This document shows, in pieces, positions 41,145 through 51,515 of a stretch of 64,000 nucleotides of DNA. A program made the translations under genes and the position numbers. Where the stretch lies: NCBI RefSeq assembly GCF_001431665.1, contig NZ_LLXV01000039.1:62001-126000 (forward strand). Direction: 5' to 3'. The notes beneath the pieces were generated by a model. The model worked only from the letters and a program-made list of their open reading frames with translations, made no database searches and had not been told where the DNA came from. Numbering within the stretch: the stretch's first letter is position 1; each line of letters opens with the position of its first letter. The stretch comes from Stenotrophomonas beteli (GTDB lineage: Bacteria; Pseudomonadota; Gammaproteobacteria; Xanthomonadales; Xanthomonadaceae).

Positions 41145-42278
41145 TTACTGCGCAGCCTGGATCAGCGCATCCACATCCAGCAGGTGGCCGGCACGGTCGG
41201 CCTTGGTGCGCAGATAGTGCTCGTTCTCGGTGGTGATCTCGCCGGTGACCGGAATGCAGTCCAGCACCTCGATGCCGGCATTGCGCAGGCGCTGCGCCTT
41301 GGTCGGGTTGTTGCTGAGCAGGGCCACGCGCGAGATGCCCAGGCCGCGCAGCATCGCCACCGCGCTGCCGTAGCGGCGTTCGTCGGCACCGAAACCCAGC
41401 TGCGCATCGGCGTCGATGGTGTCCAGGCCGTCGTGCTGGTAGCCGTAGGCGCGCATCTTGGCGGCAATGCCGGTGCCACGGCCTTCCTGGTCCAGGTAGA
41501 GCAGCACGCCGCCGCCCAACTCCTTCAGCTTGCGCAGGCCACGCCGCAGCTGGTCGCCGCAATCGCACTTGAGCGAACCGAACAGGTCGCCGGTCAGGCA
41601 CGAGGAGTGCACACGCACCGGCACTACCGCTGACAGGTCCGGCTCGCCGACGATGATCGCCACCTGGTCGCGCTGCGCCACACCACCGCGGAACACCGCG
41701 AAGGTGGTCATGCCGACATCACGCAGCGGCACCGGTGAACGCGCCACCAGTTCGTAGTCGTGGGCCGCGTGTGCCGCACCCTCGGCCAGGTCGCACAGGG
41801 CCACTTCGGCGGCACCGTCGAAGCTGCGGTCGCCCGATTCCAGGCCTACCGCCACCATCGCCGGTAGCAGCAGGCCCAGGCGTGCAAGTTCCACCGCACC
41901 GGCATCGAAGGCATCACCGGCGCTCCAGTCGGCCGGCATCGGGCCCGGCTCGCGCAGATAGCCCAGCGAGGGCAGCGCGTCGAAGGCGATGCCGGCCAGC
42001 GGCAGGCGCGCGCCCTGCGGTGCCTCCACGCCGAGCACGCGGGCGCGGGTGGCGGTCAGGAACAGGTAGTGGCGCTCGCGCGCTGCGTTGGCAAAGGTGG
42101 CGAAGCTGCTGGCAGTGGCGCTGTCCAGTGCGATGACCGCCAGGCGCTGGCCCCGGCCATCGTGGAGCAGCACCGGGCGGCCGGCGCGCAGTTCGGCCAC
42201 CGCGCGTTCGCAGCGGATCGCGGCGGGGTCGCCGAACAGGGATGAAGCAGGCATGGCAGGACCGGGGGAGGCGGACAT
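41145..42278 (-). CDS. ribA: GTP cyclohydrolase II with degenerate RibB-like N-domain
   Basis: A 377-residue protein. The C-terminal half (about 190-377) is GTP cyclohydrolase II, the first riboflavin step: VRVHSSCLTGDLFGSLKCDC holds the zinc cysteines, then LLYLDQEGRGTGIAAKMRAY, and TIDADAQLGFGADERRYG. The N-terminal half resembles RibB (DHBP synthase), but the D-D-x-x-R-E-x-E active motif is replaced by LHDGRGQRLAVI and related changes, so it is probably inactive. This fused form is known in Xanthomonadaceae. The ATG at 42278 has GAGACT upstream, and an in-frame ATG eight codons later is possible. The gap 41070-41144 is short. Confidence 0.9.
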   Translation of the reverse strand: MSASPGPAMPASSLFGDPAAIRCERAVAELRAGRPVLLHDGRGQRLAVIALDSATASSFATFANAARERHYLFLTATRARVLGVEAPQGARLPLAGIAFDALPSLGYLREPGPMPADWSAGDAFDAGAVELARLGLLLPAMVAVGLESGDRSFDGAAEVALCDLAEGAAHAAHDYELVARSPVPLRDVGMTTFAVFRGGVAQRDQVAIIVGEPDLSAVVPVRVHSSCLTGDLFGSLKCDCGDQLRRGLRKLKELGGGVLLYLDQEGRGTGIAAKMRAYGYQHDGLDTIDADAQLGFGADERRYGSAVAMLRGLGISRVALLSNNPTKAQRLRNAGIEVLDCIPVTGEITTENEHYLRTKADRAGHLLDVDALIQAAQ

Positions 42279-42350
42279 CGCAGTCTCTATGGGGGCGCCA
42301 GCGTCGTATTCAACATGGTGCGGCCGTCGGTCGCAGGCAACCGGCAGGCC

Positions 42351-43271
42351 TCAGTGCGGATGTTCCTCAGTCGCGTACGGGTCGTCCTCGCCGCTGCCCG
42401 GTGGCCGCAGCGTATAGCGCTTGTAGGTCCACTGGTACTGCGCCGGGTCGCGCCGGGCGATGCGCTCGATGCCGGCATTGAGCGCGGTGGCGGCCACCTG
42501 CGGGTCCGGATCGGCCACCGCCGGATCCGTCGGCTCGATGTGCAGGGCAAATTCCATGTCCGGCCCGATGCGTTCGCACCAGCCGTACAGCACGATGGCG
42601 CCGGTGCGCTCGGCCAGGCGGTTGACCAGGGTCATGGTCAGCGCCTGCACGCCGAAGAACGGCACGAACACGCCATCGCCGGCCTTGGGCTGCTGGTCAG
42701 GCAGGATGCCGGTGGCGCCGCCGTCCTTGAGCACCTTGAACAGCTGGCGCACGGCCGGGCCTTCGGCGCGCACCTGCTGCACGTTCTGGCCGCCCCGCAC
42801 CAGCTGCAGGAAGGCATCGCTGGCCTCGTCCTCCGGCGGCTTGTAGACGATGGCGATCTGCCCGCGCGAGGCCAGCCACTGGTTCAGCAGCTCCCAGTTG
42901 CCGAAGTGCGGGGCGGCCACGATCACGCCCTTGCCGCTGGCCAGCGCCGCGTCGTACAGGGCTTCGCCGTGGCGCTGCTTCAGGTGCAGGCGCAGGTTGT
43001 CGGCCGGGCTCTGGCTCCACAGTCGCAGGGTCTCGATGGCCTGCAGGGCGGTGGAGCGCAGCAGCTCGCGGTGCAGGTCGCCGCGCGCGGCGGCATCCAT
43101 TTCCGGGTAGGCCAGTTCCAGGTTGCGACGGGTGACGCGGCTCTCACGGGCGTTGAGATTGATCCACGCCCACGCCAGGGCGCGCGCGACCCCTCGCAGC
43201 AGCGGCCAGGGCAGGCGGGCGAACAGGGTGGTGGCGCGGTAGACCAGCCGGGCTTTGCGTTGCGGATTCAT
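42351..43271 (-). CDS. Lipid A late acyltransferase (LpxL/HtrB-like)
   Basis: A 306-residue inner-membrane acyltransferase of the HtrB/LpxL family that adds a secondary acyl chain to lipid A using acyl-ACP. The catalytic H-x4-E motif is in APHFGNWELLN (about residue 124). An N-terminal hydrophobic segment is at about 20-40 (PWPLLRGVARALAWAWINL). GILPDQQPKAGDGVFVPFFG (about 187-206) is a typical later motif. The start MNPQRKARLVYR is chosen; an ATG six codons earlier is possible. Which position is acylated is unknown. Confidence 0.9.
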   Translation of the reverse strand: MNPQRKARLVYRATTLFARLPWPLLRGVARALAWAWINLNARESRVTRRNLELAYPEMDAAARGDLHRELLRSTALQAIETLRLWSQSPADNLRLHLKQRHGEALYDAALASGKGVIVAAPHFGNWELLNQWLASRGQIAIVYKPPEDEASDAFLQLVRGGQNVQQVRAEGPAVRQLFKVLKDGGATGILPDQQPKAGDGVFVPFFGVQALTMTLVNRLAERTGAIVLYGWCERIGPDMEFALHIEPTDPAVADPDPQVAATALNAGIERIARRDPAQYQWTYKRYTLRPPGSGEDDPYATEEHPH

Positions 43272-43333
43272 CGGTGCCAGTTTAGCCAAGGGCGCTGCTA
43301 TCGTGGCCGGCCGTCTTGATTGGAAGCCCCCGC

Positions 43334-43774
43334 ATGCTCGTCCTGATCCAGCGCGTCAGCCAAGCCGCCGTCCACGTCGAGGGCGAAGCAGTGGGGCAGA
43401 TCGGCCCCGGGCTGCTGGCGCTGGTCGGCATGGAGCCGGGCGACAGCGAGGCCCAGCTGCAGCGGATGGCCGAGCGGCTGCTGGGCTACCGGGTATTCGC
43501 CGACGAGGCCGGGAAGATGAACCGTTCGCTGCGCGATACCGGCGGCGGCCTGCTGCTGGTCAGCCAGTTCACCCTGGCCGCCGATACCCGGTCGGGCATG
43601 CGCCCCAGCTTCACCAGCGCCGCCCCGCCGGACGAGGCTGAACGCGGGTTCAATCGATTTGTCGGGATCTGCCGTGAAAATCACGCCCCGGGGGTGGAAA
43701 CTGGCCGATTTGGCGCCCATATGGTCGTCAGCCTGGTCAATGACGGTCCTGTGACCTTCCTTCTCAGGCCCTGA
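43334..43774 (+). CDS. dtd: D-aminoacyl-tRNA deacylase
   Basis: A 146-residue DTD1-type enzyme that removes D-amino acids from tRNA. It starts [20 protein letters not shown]. The two signature motifs are [17 protein letters not shown] (about 78-94) and [14 protein letters not shown] (about 131-144), which contains the N-x-G-P-V-T cross-subunit motif. Length and start match E. coli Dtd. It precedes rpoD in the same direction. Confidence 0.96.
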   Translation: MLVLIQRVSQAAVHVEGEAVGQIGPGLLALVGMEPGDSEAQLQRMAERLLGYRVFADEAGKMNRSLRDTGGGLLLVSQFTLAADTRSGMRPSFTSAAPPDEAERGFNRFVGICRENHAPGVETGRFGAHMVVSLVNDGPVTFLLRP

Positions 43775-43816
43775 AGCCGCCGGGACCACCGCCCGGCAGG
43801 CGGGGCCCCGGGCTGG

Positions 43817-43822
43817 TATAAT
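43817..43822 (+). promoter_or_regulatory. -10 box of rpoD
   Basis: A perfect TATAAT lies 45 bases before the rpoD start. No good -35 hexamer is visible 16-18 bases upstream, so an activator or alternative element may be needed. Confidence 0.5.
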
Positions 43823-43866
43823 GCTACGTTCCCTATTTCCTACCCAGCCGGTGGCGCGAGCACTAC

Positions 43867-45720
<1,854 letters not shown>

Positions 45721-45750
45721 TATCTGGCGACGGCTGATGTGCTGGAAAAG

Positions 45751-45774
45751 CCCCGCTTCGGCGGGGTTTTTTTT
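45751..45774 (+). terminator. Intrinsic terminator of rpoD
   Basis: CCCCGC-TTCG-GCGGGG followed by eight T. Confidence 0.96.
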
Positions 45775-45823
45775 GGGCGACGCATAGGGCTACGTGCAAT
45801 AGATTAGTATCTATATTCGAAGT

Positions 45824-45949
45824 TGTTACGTAACAGTATTAACGTGGATAGGGGCAGGGGCATTGCGTTAATTGCTTGTAGAACAAGGTATTACAGAAAT
45901 TAGATCGCTTGCGAAGGATCGGCATTTGCGTTAAATACGTAACACTATT
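45824..45949 (+). promoter_or_regulatory. Repeated operator-like sites before the HipA-like gene
   Basis: TACGTAACAGTATT (45827-45840) and TACGTAACACTATT (45936-45949) are 14-base direct repeats with one mismatch, 109 bases apart. The first lies in the perfect palindrome TGTTACGTAACA (45824-45835). The second lies just before the HipA-like gene, next to a TATTCT -10-like box (45946-45951). The segment 45841-45900 has 26 G or C in 60, far below its neighbours. The sites may bind the gene product's own N-terminal helix-turn-helix or another HipB-like protein. Confidence 0.55.
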
Positions 45950-45966
45950 CTGCCGGCAGACCCGCC

Positions 45967-47367
45967 ATGGCCCGCCCCCCGTTGTTGCAGCCCCAGGACC
46001 TGATCGCTCAGCTTTCCCCCGGCCAGCCATTGCCGACGTCGGTCCTGGCCGAACGGCTGGGCGTGAACCGCATGACCCTCAGCCGCCTGGTTGCCGGCAG
46101 TGGTGGCCAGGTGGTGCGGCTGGGCCAGACCCGCGCGACCGCCTACGCGCTGCGCCACCCCTCGCGCGCCGGCAGCGAATGGCCGCTGTACCGGCTGCGC
46201 GAAGATGCCACGCTGGAAGAACTGGGCCGGATGATCGCGCTCAGTGGCGATACCTTCCACGTGGACGCCAGCCGCGCGCGGGCGAACCTGCAGCGTGCAC
46301 CCGATGGCAACCTGCCCGGCTTCTTCCCGGGCCTGCCCTGGTACCTGGACGACCTGCGGCCGCAGGGATTCCTGGGCCGCGGCTTCGCCCACGGCCGCGG
46401 CCGTGCGCTCGGCCTGCCGACTGACCTCAACCGATGGCAGCGAGATGATGTGCTGACGGCGCTGGTGCAGGGCGGTGGGACCGAAATCGGCGATCTGCTG
46501 CTGGGCGGCGAAGCTGTGCAGACCGCCCTGGCGGCACTGGACGCACCACCGGACCGCGTGGATGCCGCCGACCGCATGCGCCAGTACCCCGAGCGCGCCA
46601 GCGCCGCCTTGGCCGGCGAAGACGTGGGCTCATCACCGGGCGGCGAGCAGCCCAAGTTCACCGCCACCGTGGAAAGTGCGGCCGGCCGGCGCGCGGTACT
46701 GGTGAAGTTCGCCCAGCCCGATGGCGGCGACGCTGCGCAGCGCTGGGCCGATCTGCTGGTCTGCGAACACCTGGCCCTGCAGACGCTGCGCGGCGCCGGC
46801 ATGAATGCCGCCCGCAGCGAGCTGCTGCAGACACCCTCGCACACCTTCCTGGAGGTGGAACGTTTCGACCGCACCGCCGATCTGCTGGGTCGACGTGGCT
46901 TCGTCTCGCTGCTGGCGCTGTCGGCTGCGTTCACCGGTGAGGCCACCCTGGACTGGCCCTCTGCCGGAGCGCAGCTACAGGCGATGGGCTGGCTTTCTTC
47001 GCGCACCGTGCAGGCCATGGCGCGGCTGCACGCATTCGGCCGCCTGATCGGTAACAGCGACATGCACCAGGGCAATGTAGGCTTCCACTTTGTGGATCGC
47101 GGCGTGCTGCCATTGGCGCCGACGTACGACATGCTGCCGATGTCGCTGGCGCCGTCGCGGCTGGGCGTATTGCGGCAGGACGTACCCTTGGAAGCAGTGG
47201 CACCGCGTGGCAGTGGTGAACTGGAACACCTGCGCTGGGCAGCACCGCTGGCCACTGAGTTCTGGGAACGTGTGGCGGGGGATGCGCGTGTGGGGGCGGC
47301 TGGGTTGCGTGCGTTGGCGGCGGTGAATGCCGAGCGGGTAGCGGCGATGGGTGTGCGGTTTGGATGA
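45967..47367 (+). CDS. HipA-family kinase with N-terminal HTH, YjjJ (HipH)-like
   Basis: A 466-residue Ser/Thr-kinase-fold protein. The N-terminal winged helix (about 17-65, LPTSVLAERLGVNRMTLSRL) takes the place of a separate HipB antitoxin. The kinase core begins near 215: SSPGGEQPKFTA is the HipA ATP-site loop, HTFLEVERFDR the hinge, and LIGNSDMHQGNVGF (about 359-372) the catalytic loop with conserved N, D, H and N. TYDMLPM supplies the metal Asp. E. coli YjjJ of this layout is toxic when overproduced and is counteracted by HipB. No antitoxin gene adjoins it. No ribosome site is visible before the ATG. It is near the AT-rich stretch but its own codon use is host-like. Confidence 0.85.
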   Translation: MARPPLLQPQDLIAQLSPGQPLPTSVLAERLGVNRMTLSRLVAGSGGQVVRLGQTRATAYALRHPSRAGSEWPLYRLREDATLEELGRMIALSGDTFHVDASRARANLQRAPDGNLPGFFPGLPWYLDDLRPQGFLGRGFAHGRGRALGLPTDLNRWQRDDVLTALVQGGGTEIGDLLLGGEAVQTALAALDAPPDRVDAADRMRQYPERASAALAGEDVGSSPGGEQPKFTATVESAAGRRAVLVKFAQPDGGDAAQRWADLLVCEHLALQTLRGAGMNAARSELLQTPSHTFLEVERFDRTADLLGRRGFVSLLALSAAFTGEATLDWPSAGAQLQAMGWLSSRTVQAMARLHAFGRLIGNSDMHQGNVGFHFVDRGVLPLAPTYDMLPMSLAPSRLGVLRQDVPLEAVAPRGSGELEHLRWAAPLATEFWERVAGDARVGAAGLRALAAVNAERVAAMGVRFG

Positions 47368-47519
47368 TTTCGGATGACCCATCTCCCGCGTTTCCCATGA
47401 CCGGACCGCTCGTACAATCTTCGCTGCGCTTTGTGACGCACTTGGCTTTGAGGACTGTTGGAATCTGATCGCAGAAATTGCCTGGGTGCCGCGCTCGCTC
47501 AGTCGGATTCCCAGTCCGT

Positions 47520-47738
47520 TCAAAGCGTTGGAACTTCCGGAAGCTGCGTGCTCTTCCAGAGTGTGTCGCAATCAGCAATTGAGCCCTCTACCTTCCTTTC
47601 TGCACAGTCCTTGGCAGGTGCGCAACACACCTTCGTAGCCGGGCTGTCTGGCGCAACGGCAGGCAGTCCAAGGTCGAGCCGTATCCCTCGCCATCCCGGT
47701 GAGCCCCAAGGTTTCTGACCGGGTGGCGCGCAAGCCAT
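47520..47738 (-). CDS. Uncertain small Cys-containing ORF
   Basis: A possible 72-residue protein whose ATG at 47738 has GCGGAG six bases upstream. It contains MACAPPGQKPWGSPGWRGI and KVCCAPAKDCAERK. I do not recognise a family. Apart from it, the 661-base gap 47368-48028 between the HipA-like gene and the tRNA shows no gene that I can support; a short open frame on the plus strand at 47782-47988 is not convincing. The stretch may be a decayed insertion. Confidence 0.25.
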   Translation of the reverse strand: MACAPPGQKPWGSPGWRGIRLDLGLPAVAPDSPATKVCCAPAKDCAERKVEGSIADCDTLWKSTQLPEVPTL

Positions 47739-48028
47739 ACAAGACTCCGCGAGGAGCAAAGCTGCGGGCGGCCCTACGACCGTGTTGAAGCATCCGGTCG
47801 CCTCTCTCAACAGGAGGCGGAAGAGGTTCAACGAATCGCAGGAGAGCGAAGATGGGGCTGAAAGCGAGAGCGAGAAGGACTGTGGCGCTGTTCCAGGCGC
47901 ACCTGCGGCAGATGCAGCACTAAGCGGAGATTGCCGAGGTGAGGCTGGAGCAGGGGGGCCAAGGCGCTCGCTGTTGAGGACTGAGTAGCCGGGCAGGGGC
48001 GGGCTCCACTACACTGTGGCGCTGCGCA

Positions 48029-48104
<76 letters not shown>

Positions 48105-48289
48105 CATCGGCGTTCAATGACGTCCACAGGCTTAGATTGAACCCGTGTGGCGCTCTGGCACAGCAAGGGTTATCGCCAAACGATCCGGGGAGAGACTGAG
48201 ATCTGATTCGGTCAGGGCTGTGTCTCTTGGCTCAAGAAGAAAAGCAGCCTTCCTATCAAGATTTTATTCTCTGTAGCCATGAGGTATGG

Positions 48290-49351
48290 ATGAGCCCTAC
48301 TCAAAGTCCAGGTATCGGGCAGCCCCACTCCAAGCCCTACATGCCGGGTCGAATTGGGCGCACCTTGGAACGCGCCTCCTATCGTGACATGTGGATAGTC
48401 AGCGTCTTCGTCTTGCTGGCTTCAACAATCTATTTCGCGACTGCGCCGGAAGGACACGGAATCGAACAAGCCGGGGCTCAGAAATCAGACTTGCTCGATG
48501 CGGCTTACTTCTCTGTCGTAACTCTTACGTCGCTCGGCTATGGTGACTATCTGCCTGTGGGCGTCGGGCGAATCGTAACCTGCGGACTGGTCTTCTTCGG
48601 GTTGGCTGCGGTTGCGCTTTTCATAGGAAAGTTGGCGTCGGAAAGATCTCAGGCCACCCTGTTCCTTCTCCATACAAGTGATCGCGACAGACGATTGAGC
48701 GACTTCTCGGCAGCAATGGCTGGCGTGAGGGAAAAGCTGTGTATCAGTATCGATAATGCAAACGTCAATGATGTCAGTCGGCTTGTACAGGATCTCAATG
48801 GGAAGCTGGAAGGTGTTTCAAACTACGTGGCCTTCCACGCACACCACTCCAGCTTGGGAGTATATGGGAATGCGCCAGCGCTCAACAGGATGCTGATAGA
48901 GCTCAAGGCGTTATCACGTCCCATTGTCGGCGCAATGTCGCTGCCTGCAATCGATACCGAGTCGCAGAGGCGCTTGGACGTTGCCGTGGGGCGTATTGTT
49001 AGCTTGGTCAAGTTGGTTATCGAGATGCAGTCAAATCGAGTGCTCGATTGGACTGGGACGGTATTGACTCGGATTGGTTTTGCCAAGGCAACAACTGATA
49101 TCTCCAATGCACAACGAAAGCTCGAGAACGGCTTGCTGGCGGAGATCGAGCTCGGTCGAAGGAAGGCAGCGACAGTGATCACTGAGGCGGTGCTGGCTCA
49201 GGTACTTTCTGCTTGCCCGGCGGGGCCACTCCAGAACTGGCCCCGCCATGACCACAAGCGCATTGCTGTTGAGCTAAGGCTCAGTAATAAATTCGTTACG
49301 CGGGCGATTGAAAAATTGCGTGTACTAGGGCGATTGCCAAAAGCCAAGTGA
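48290..49351 (+). CDS. Two-helix K+ channel-like protein with large unknown C-domain
   Basis: A 353-residue protein. Helix 1 (WIVSVFVLLASTIYFATAP, about 34-52), a pore loop with VVTLTSLGYGDYLPVG (about 76-91, the T-x-G-Y-G-D filter) and helix 2 (IVTCGLVFFGLAAVALFIG, about 94-112) form an Ion_trans_2-type pore. The remaining 240 residues are cytosolic, helix-rich, and not a recognisable RCK domain. They end in a basic helix-turn-helix-like part (IAVELRLSNKFVTRAIEKLR). The ATG at 48290 follows GAGGT; a TTG 21 codons earlier is less likely. Base composition is low: 48661-48720 has 32 G or C in 60, against 45 in 60 at 46501-46560. This suggests transfer, and the gene follows the tRNA. 48105-48289 holds no other gene. 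Confidence 0.75.
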   Translation: MSPTQSPGIGQPHSKPYMPGRIGRTLERASYRDMWIVSVFVLLASTIYFATAPEGHGIEQAGAQKSDLLDAAYFSVVTLTSLGYGDYLPVGVGRIVTCGLVFFGLAAVALFIGKLASERSQATLFLLHTSDRDRRLSDFSAAMAGVREKLCISIDNANVNDVSRLVQDLNGKLEGVSNYVAFHAHHSSLGVYGNAPALNRMLIELKALSRPIVGAMSLPAIDTESQRRLDVAVGRIVSLVKLVIEMQSNRVLDWTGTVLTRIGFAKATTDISNAQRKLENGLLAEIELGRRKAATVITEAVLAQVLSACPAGPLQNWPRHDHKRIAVELRLSNKFVTRAIEKLRVLGRLPKAK

Positions 49352-49454
49352 GGTGACGACTGCGGCTCCGATCGCGTTTTTCCGATATCGCAGATACTGT
49401 CGCCGCGCGTAGGAAACCTCAATGCTGCGACTTGCAGGAAGAATTCAAGTCGGC

Positions 49455-49481
49455 TTGACATTCCGTCAATCATCATAGAAT
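49455..49481 (+). promoter_or_regulatory. Promoter of the H-NS-family gene with inverted repeat
   Basis: TTGACA (49455-49460) and TAGAAT (49476-49481) are 15 bases apart, a short spacer. TTGAC-ATTCC-GTCAA (49455-49469) forms an inverted repeat over the -35 box. The predicted start lies about 3 bases before the ATG and no ribosome site is present, so the mRNA may be leaderless. Confidence 0.5.
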
Positions 49482-49490
49482 TTCCCCACC

Positions 49491-49910
49491 ATGACTATCG
49501 ATATCGAATCGCTCAGCCTGCGCGAGCTGGGCGCCCTGGTGGTGGCTGCCGAACAGCGCAGGGCCCTGATCACCACCCGTCGCCCGGCGGCAGCAGTGCG
49601 CCGCCTGTTGAAGGCCGCCGCGGCCGAAGCCGGGTACACCCTCGAAGAACTCTTCGGCGATGACGCTGTGGAGGACGCTGCGCCCGCGCGCAGACCCGCC
49701 CGCCGTAAATCGGCCAAAGTCGCCCCCAAGTATCGCGATCCGGAATACAAGCGCCTGACCTGGAGCGGCCGCGGGCGCATGCCGCGCTGGCTGGCGGCCA
49801 AGGTATCCAAGGGCCACAAGGTCACCGATTTCCTGATTCCCGGTCTGGCCAGGCCAACGGCGGGCAAGACCAGCACCATCGGCAAGCGCACCGTCATCAA
49901 GAAGGGTTGA
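49491..49910 (+). CDS. H-NS family nucleoid protein (XrvA/Bv3F-like)
   Basis: A 139-residue histone-like protein. The N-terminal helices (about 1-60, LSLRELGALVVAAEQRRALI) would oligomerise. A basic linker (RRPARRKSAKVAPKYRDP) leads to the DNA-binding motif KRLTWSGRGRMPRWL (about 87-101), a variant of the H-NS T-W-S/T-G-x-G-R-x-P motif. H-NS proteins bind AT-rich DNA and silence foreign genes; this one lies next to a low-GC segment. A lysine-rich tail with GKTSTIGKRTVIKKG follows, longer than usual. The function as a silencer is inferred from family. Confidence 0.9.
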   Translation: MTIDIESLSLRELGALVVAAEQRRALITTRRPAAAVRRLLKAAAAEAGYTLEELFGDDAVEDAAPARRPARRKSAKVAPKYRDPEYKRLTWSGRGRMPRWLAAKVSKGHKVTDFLIPGLARPTAGKTSTIGKRTVIKKG

Positions 49911-50013
49911 GGCCCGTATCCCGCTCCGCATGCGACATGGGGATGCCGGCCTTCGCACCCGCATCTGAATCGATCTAAGATGTTCCCGTTGATCCAGCAC
50001 GGGAGCGCACGGC

Positions 50014-51000
50014 ATGGCGTTGGGTTCGTGGATGATGGCCGCCTGCATGGCGGTAGCACTGGCCTCGGGCGCGCAGGCAGCGCCGCCCGTCACCTCGGGT
50101 AATCCGATCCTGCAGGGGTGGTATGCCGACCCGGAAGCAGCGGTGTTCGATGGCCGCTACTGGATATTCCCGACCACCTCTGCGGACTACGATGCGCAGA
50201 TCAGCTTCGATGCGTTTTCCTCGCCCGATCTGGTGCACTGGACCAAGCACGCTGACGTACTGAATGCCAGGGCGGTGCCGTGGGCCAGGCGCGCGATGTG
50301 GGCGCCATCGGTAGTGGGAAACAACGGCAGGTATTACTTTTTCTTCGCTGCCAACGACATCCAGAGCGATGGCGAGCTTGGCGGCATTGGCGTGGCTGTG
50401 GCCGATCACCCGCAGGGGCCGTACAAGGACCTGCTCGGCAAGCCGCTGGTGGGCGCATTCCACAACGGCGCACAGCCCATCGACCAGTTTGTTTTCCGCG
50501 ATGACGACGGCGCCTGGTACATGATCTACGGCGGCTGGAAGCACGCCAACATCGTTCGCCTGAAGGACGATTTCAGCGGCGTGCAGCCGCTGGCCGATGG
50601 CACGCTGTTCAAGGAAATCACGCCGGCACCGGAGTACGTCGAGGGCCCGCTGATGTTCAAGCGCGGTGGACGCTACTACTTCATGTGGTCCGAAGGCGGT
50701 TGGGGTGGCCCGGATTACTCGGTGGCCTACGCCATCGCCGATACGCCCATCGGGCCCTTCAGGCGCATCGGCAAGGTGCTGCAGCAGGACGCGGCCATCG
50801 CCACCAGCGCCGGCCACAACTCGGTGATCCGGGTGCCGGGCAGCGACCGCTGGTACATCGTCTACCATCGGCGGCCGCTGGGAGACCGCGCGCGCGACCA
50901 TCGGCAGACCGCCATCGAACGCCTCGAATTCGATGCGCAGGGGCACATCCTGCCGGTGAAGATCACCCACGCGGGTGTCCCCGCCGATCCGCTGCGCTGA
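50014..51000 (+). CDS. Glycoside hydrolase family 43 enzyme, secreted
   Basis: A 328-residue exported five-bladed beta-propeller enzyme. Residues 1-22 (MALGSWMMAACMAVALASGAQA) are a signal peptide. Catalytic features fit GH43: the base Asp in GWYADPEAAVFDGRYWIF (about 36-53), the pKa-modulating Asp in IDQFVFRDDDGAWYMIYGG (about 159-177) and the acid Glu in EYVEGPLMFKRGGRYYFMWS (about 208-227). Substrates in the family are arabinan, arabinoxylan and xylosides; which one is not known. A stand-alone gene. ATG chosen for the signal peptide. Confidence 0.88.
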   Translation: MALGSWMMAACMAVALASGAQAAPPVTSGNPILQGWYADPEAAVFDGRYWIFPTTSADYDAQISFDAFSSPDLVHWTKHADVLNARAVPWARRAMWAPSVVGNNGRYYFFFAANDIQSDGELGGIGVAVADHPQGPYKDLLGKPLVGAFHNGAQPIDQFVFRDDDGAWYMIYGGWKHANIVRLKDDFSGVQPLADGTLFKEITPAPEYVEGPLMFKRGGRYYFMWSEGGWGGPDYSVAYAIADTPIGPFRRIGKVLQQDAAIATSAGHNSVIRVPGSDRWYIVYHRRPLGDRARDHRQTAIERLEFDAQGHILPVKITHAGVPADPLR

Positions 51001-51057
51001 GCCGGGCGGGGGCAACCGCGCTACCCTGCGCGGGTCCTTACCGCAGGGAGTCACCGC

Positions 51058-51483
51058 ATGGCAGACAACGGCAACATGACGATCACACCCAGAGCGCTGC
51101 ACATCGCCGCTGTCGCAGGTGTGCTGATCAGCGTGCTGGCGTGGTCGGTGGAATGGGGCGGGCTGGCCTATGTCTGCCCGTACTGCCGCGTGCAGCGCAC
51201 GGTCATCGGCGTGCTCGGTGTGCTGCTGCTGTTCGCGCGACCTGGCCGCATCGTGGTGCCATGGCTTGCCTACACGAGCGGCGGTTTTGCCTTCGTGGTG
51301 GCGGCGATGCAGCACTTCAACGGCTGGAAGCGCATTTCCGCCGGAGAATTCAGCCTCAACGCGCAGTGGTACATCGACCCGTGGCTGCTGTCAGGCTGCG
51401 CGATGCTGATCCTGGTGGCGCAGCTGATGCTGGTGCAGGCGGCCTGCCGAGGCCCGCTGCATTCCCGGACGGAAGCCCGCTGA
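51058..51483 (+). CDS. Four-helix membrane protein with CPYC motif, DsbB-like
   Basis: A 141-residue inner-membrane protein with four predicted helices (about 13-32, 46-60, 66-83, 108-131). Between helix 1 and 2 is YVCPYCRVQRTVIGVLG, which resembles the first redox motif of DsbB (C-x-x-C followed by a basic residue and a helix). The second periplasmic cysteine pair of DsbB is absent. Two other cysteines lie in helix 4 and after it (LSGC, QAAC). It could be a quinone-linked thiol oxidase of reduced type, or an unrelated membrane protein. ATG is at 51058, after GGGAGTCACC. Confidence 0.65.
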   Translation: MADNGNMTITPRALHIAAVAGVLISVLAWSVEWGGLAYVCPYCRVQRTVIGVLGVLLLFARPGRIVVPWLAYTSGGFAFVVAAMQHFNGWKRISAGEFSLNAQWYIDPWLLSGCAMLILVAQLMLVQAACRGPLHSRTEAR

Positions 51484-51515
51484 CGCGCAGTAGCTGTCCA
51501 AGGGCCGGTTGCTGC

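Noticed and set aside
47782..47988. Plus-strand frame before tRNA-Ile2
   Set aside because: No ribosome site, no domain, and unusual composition. Not supported as a gene.
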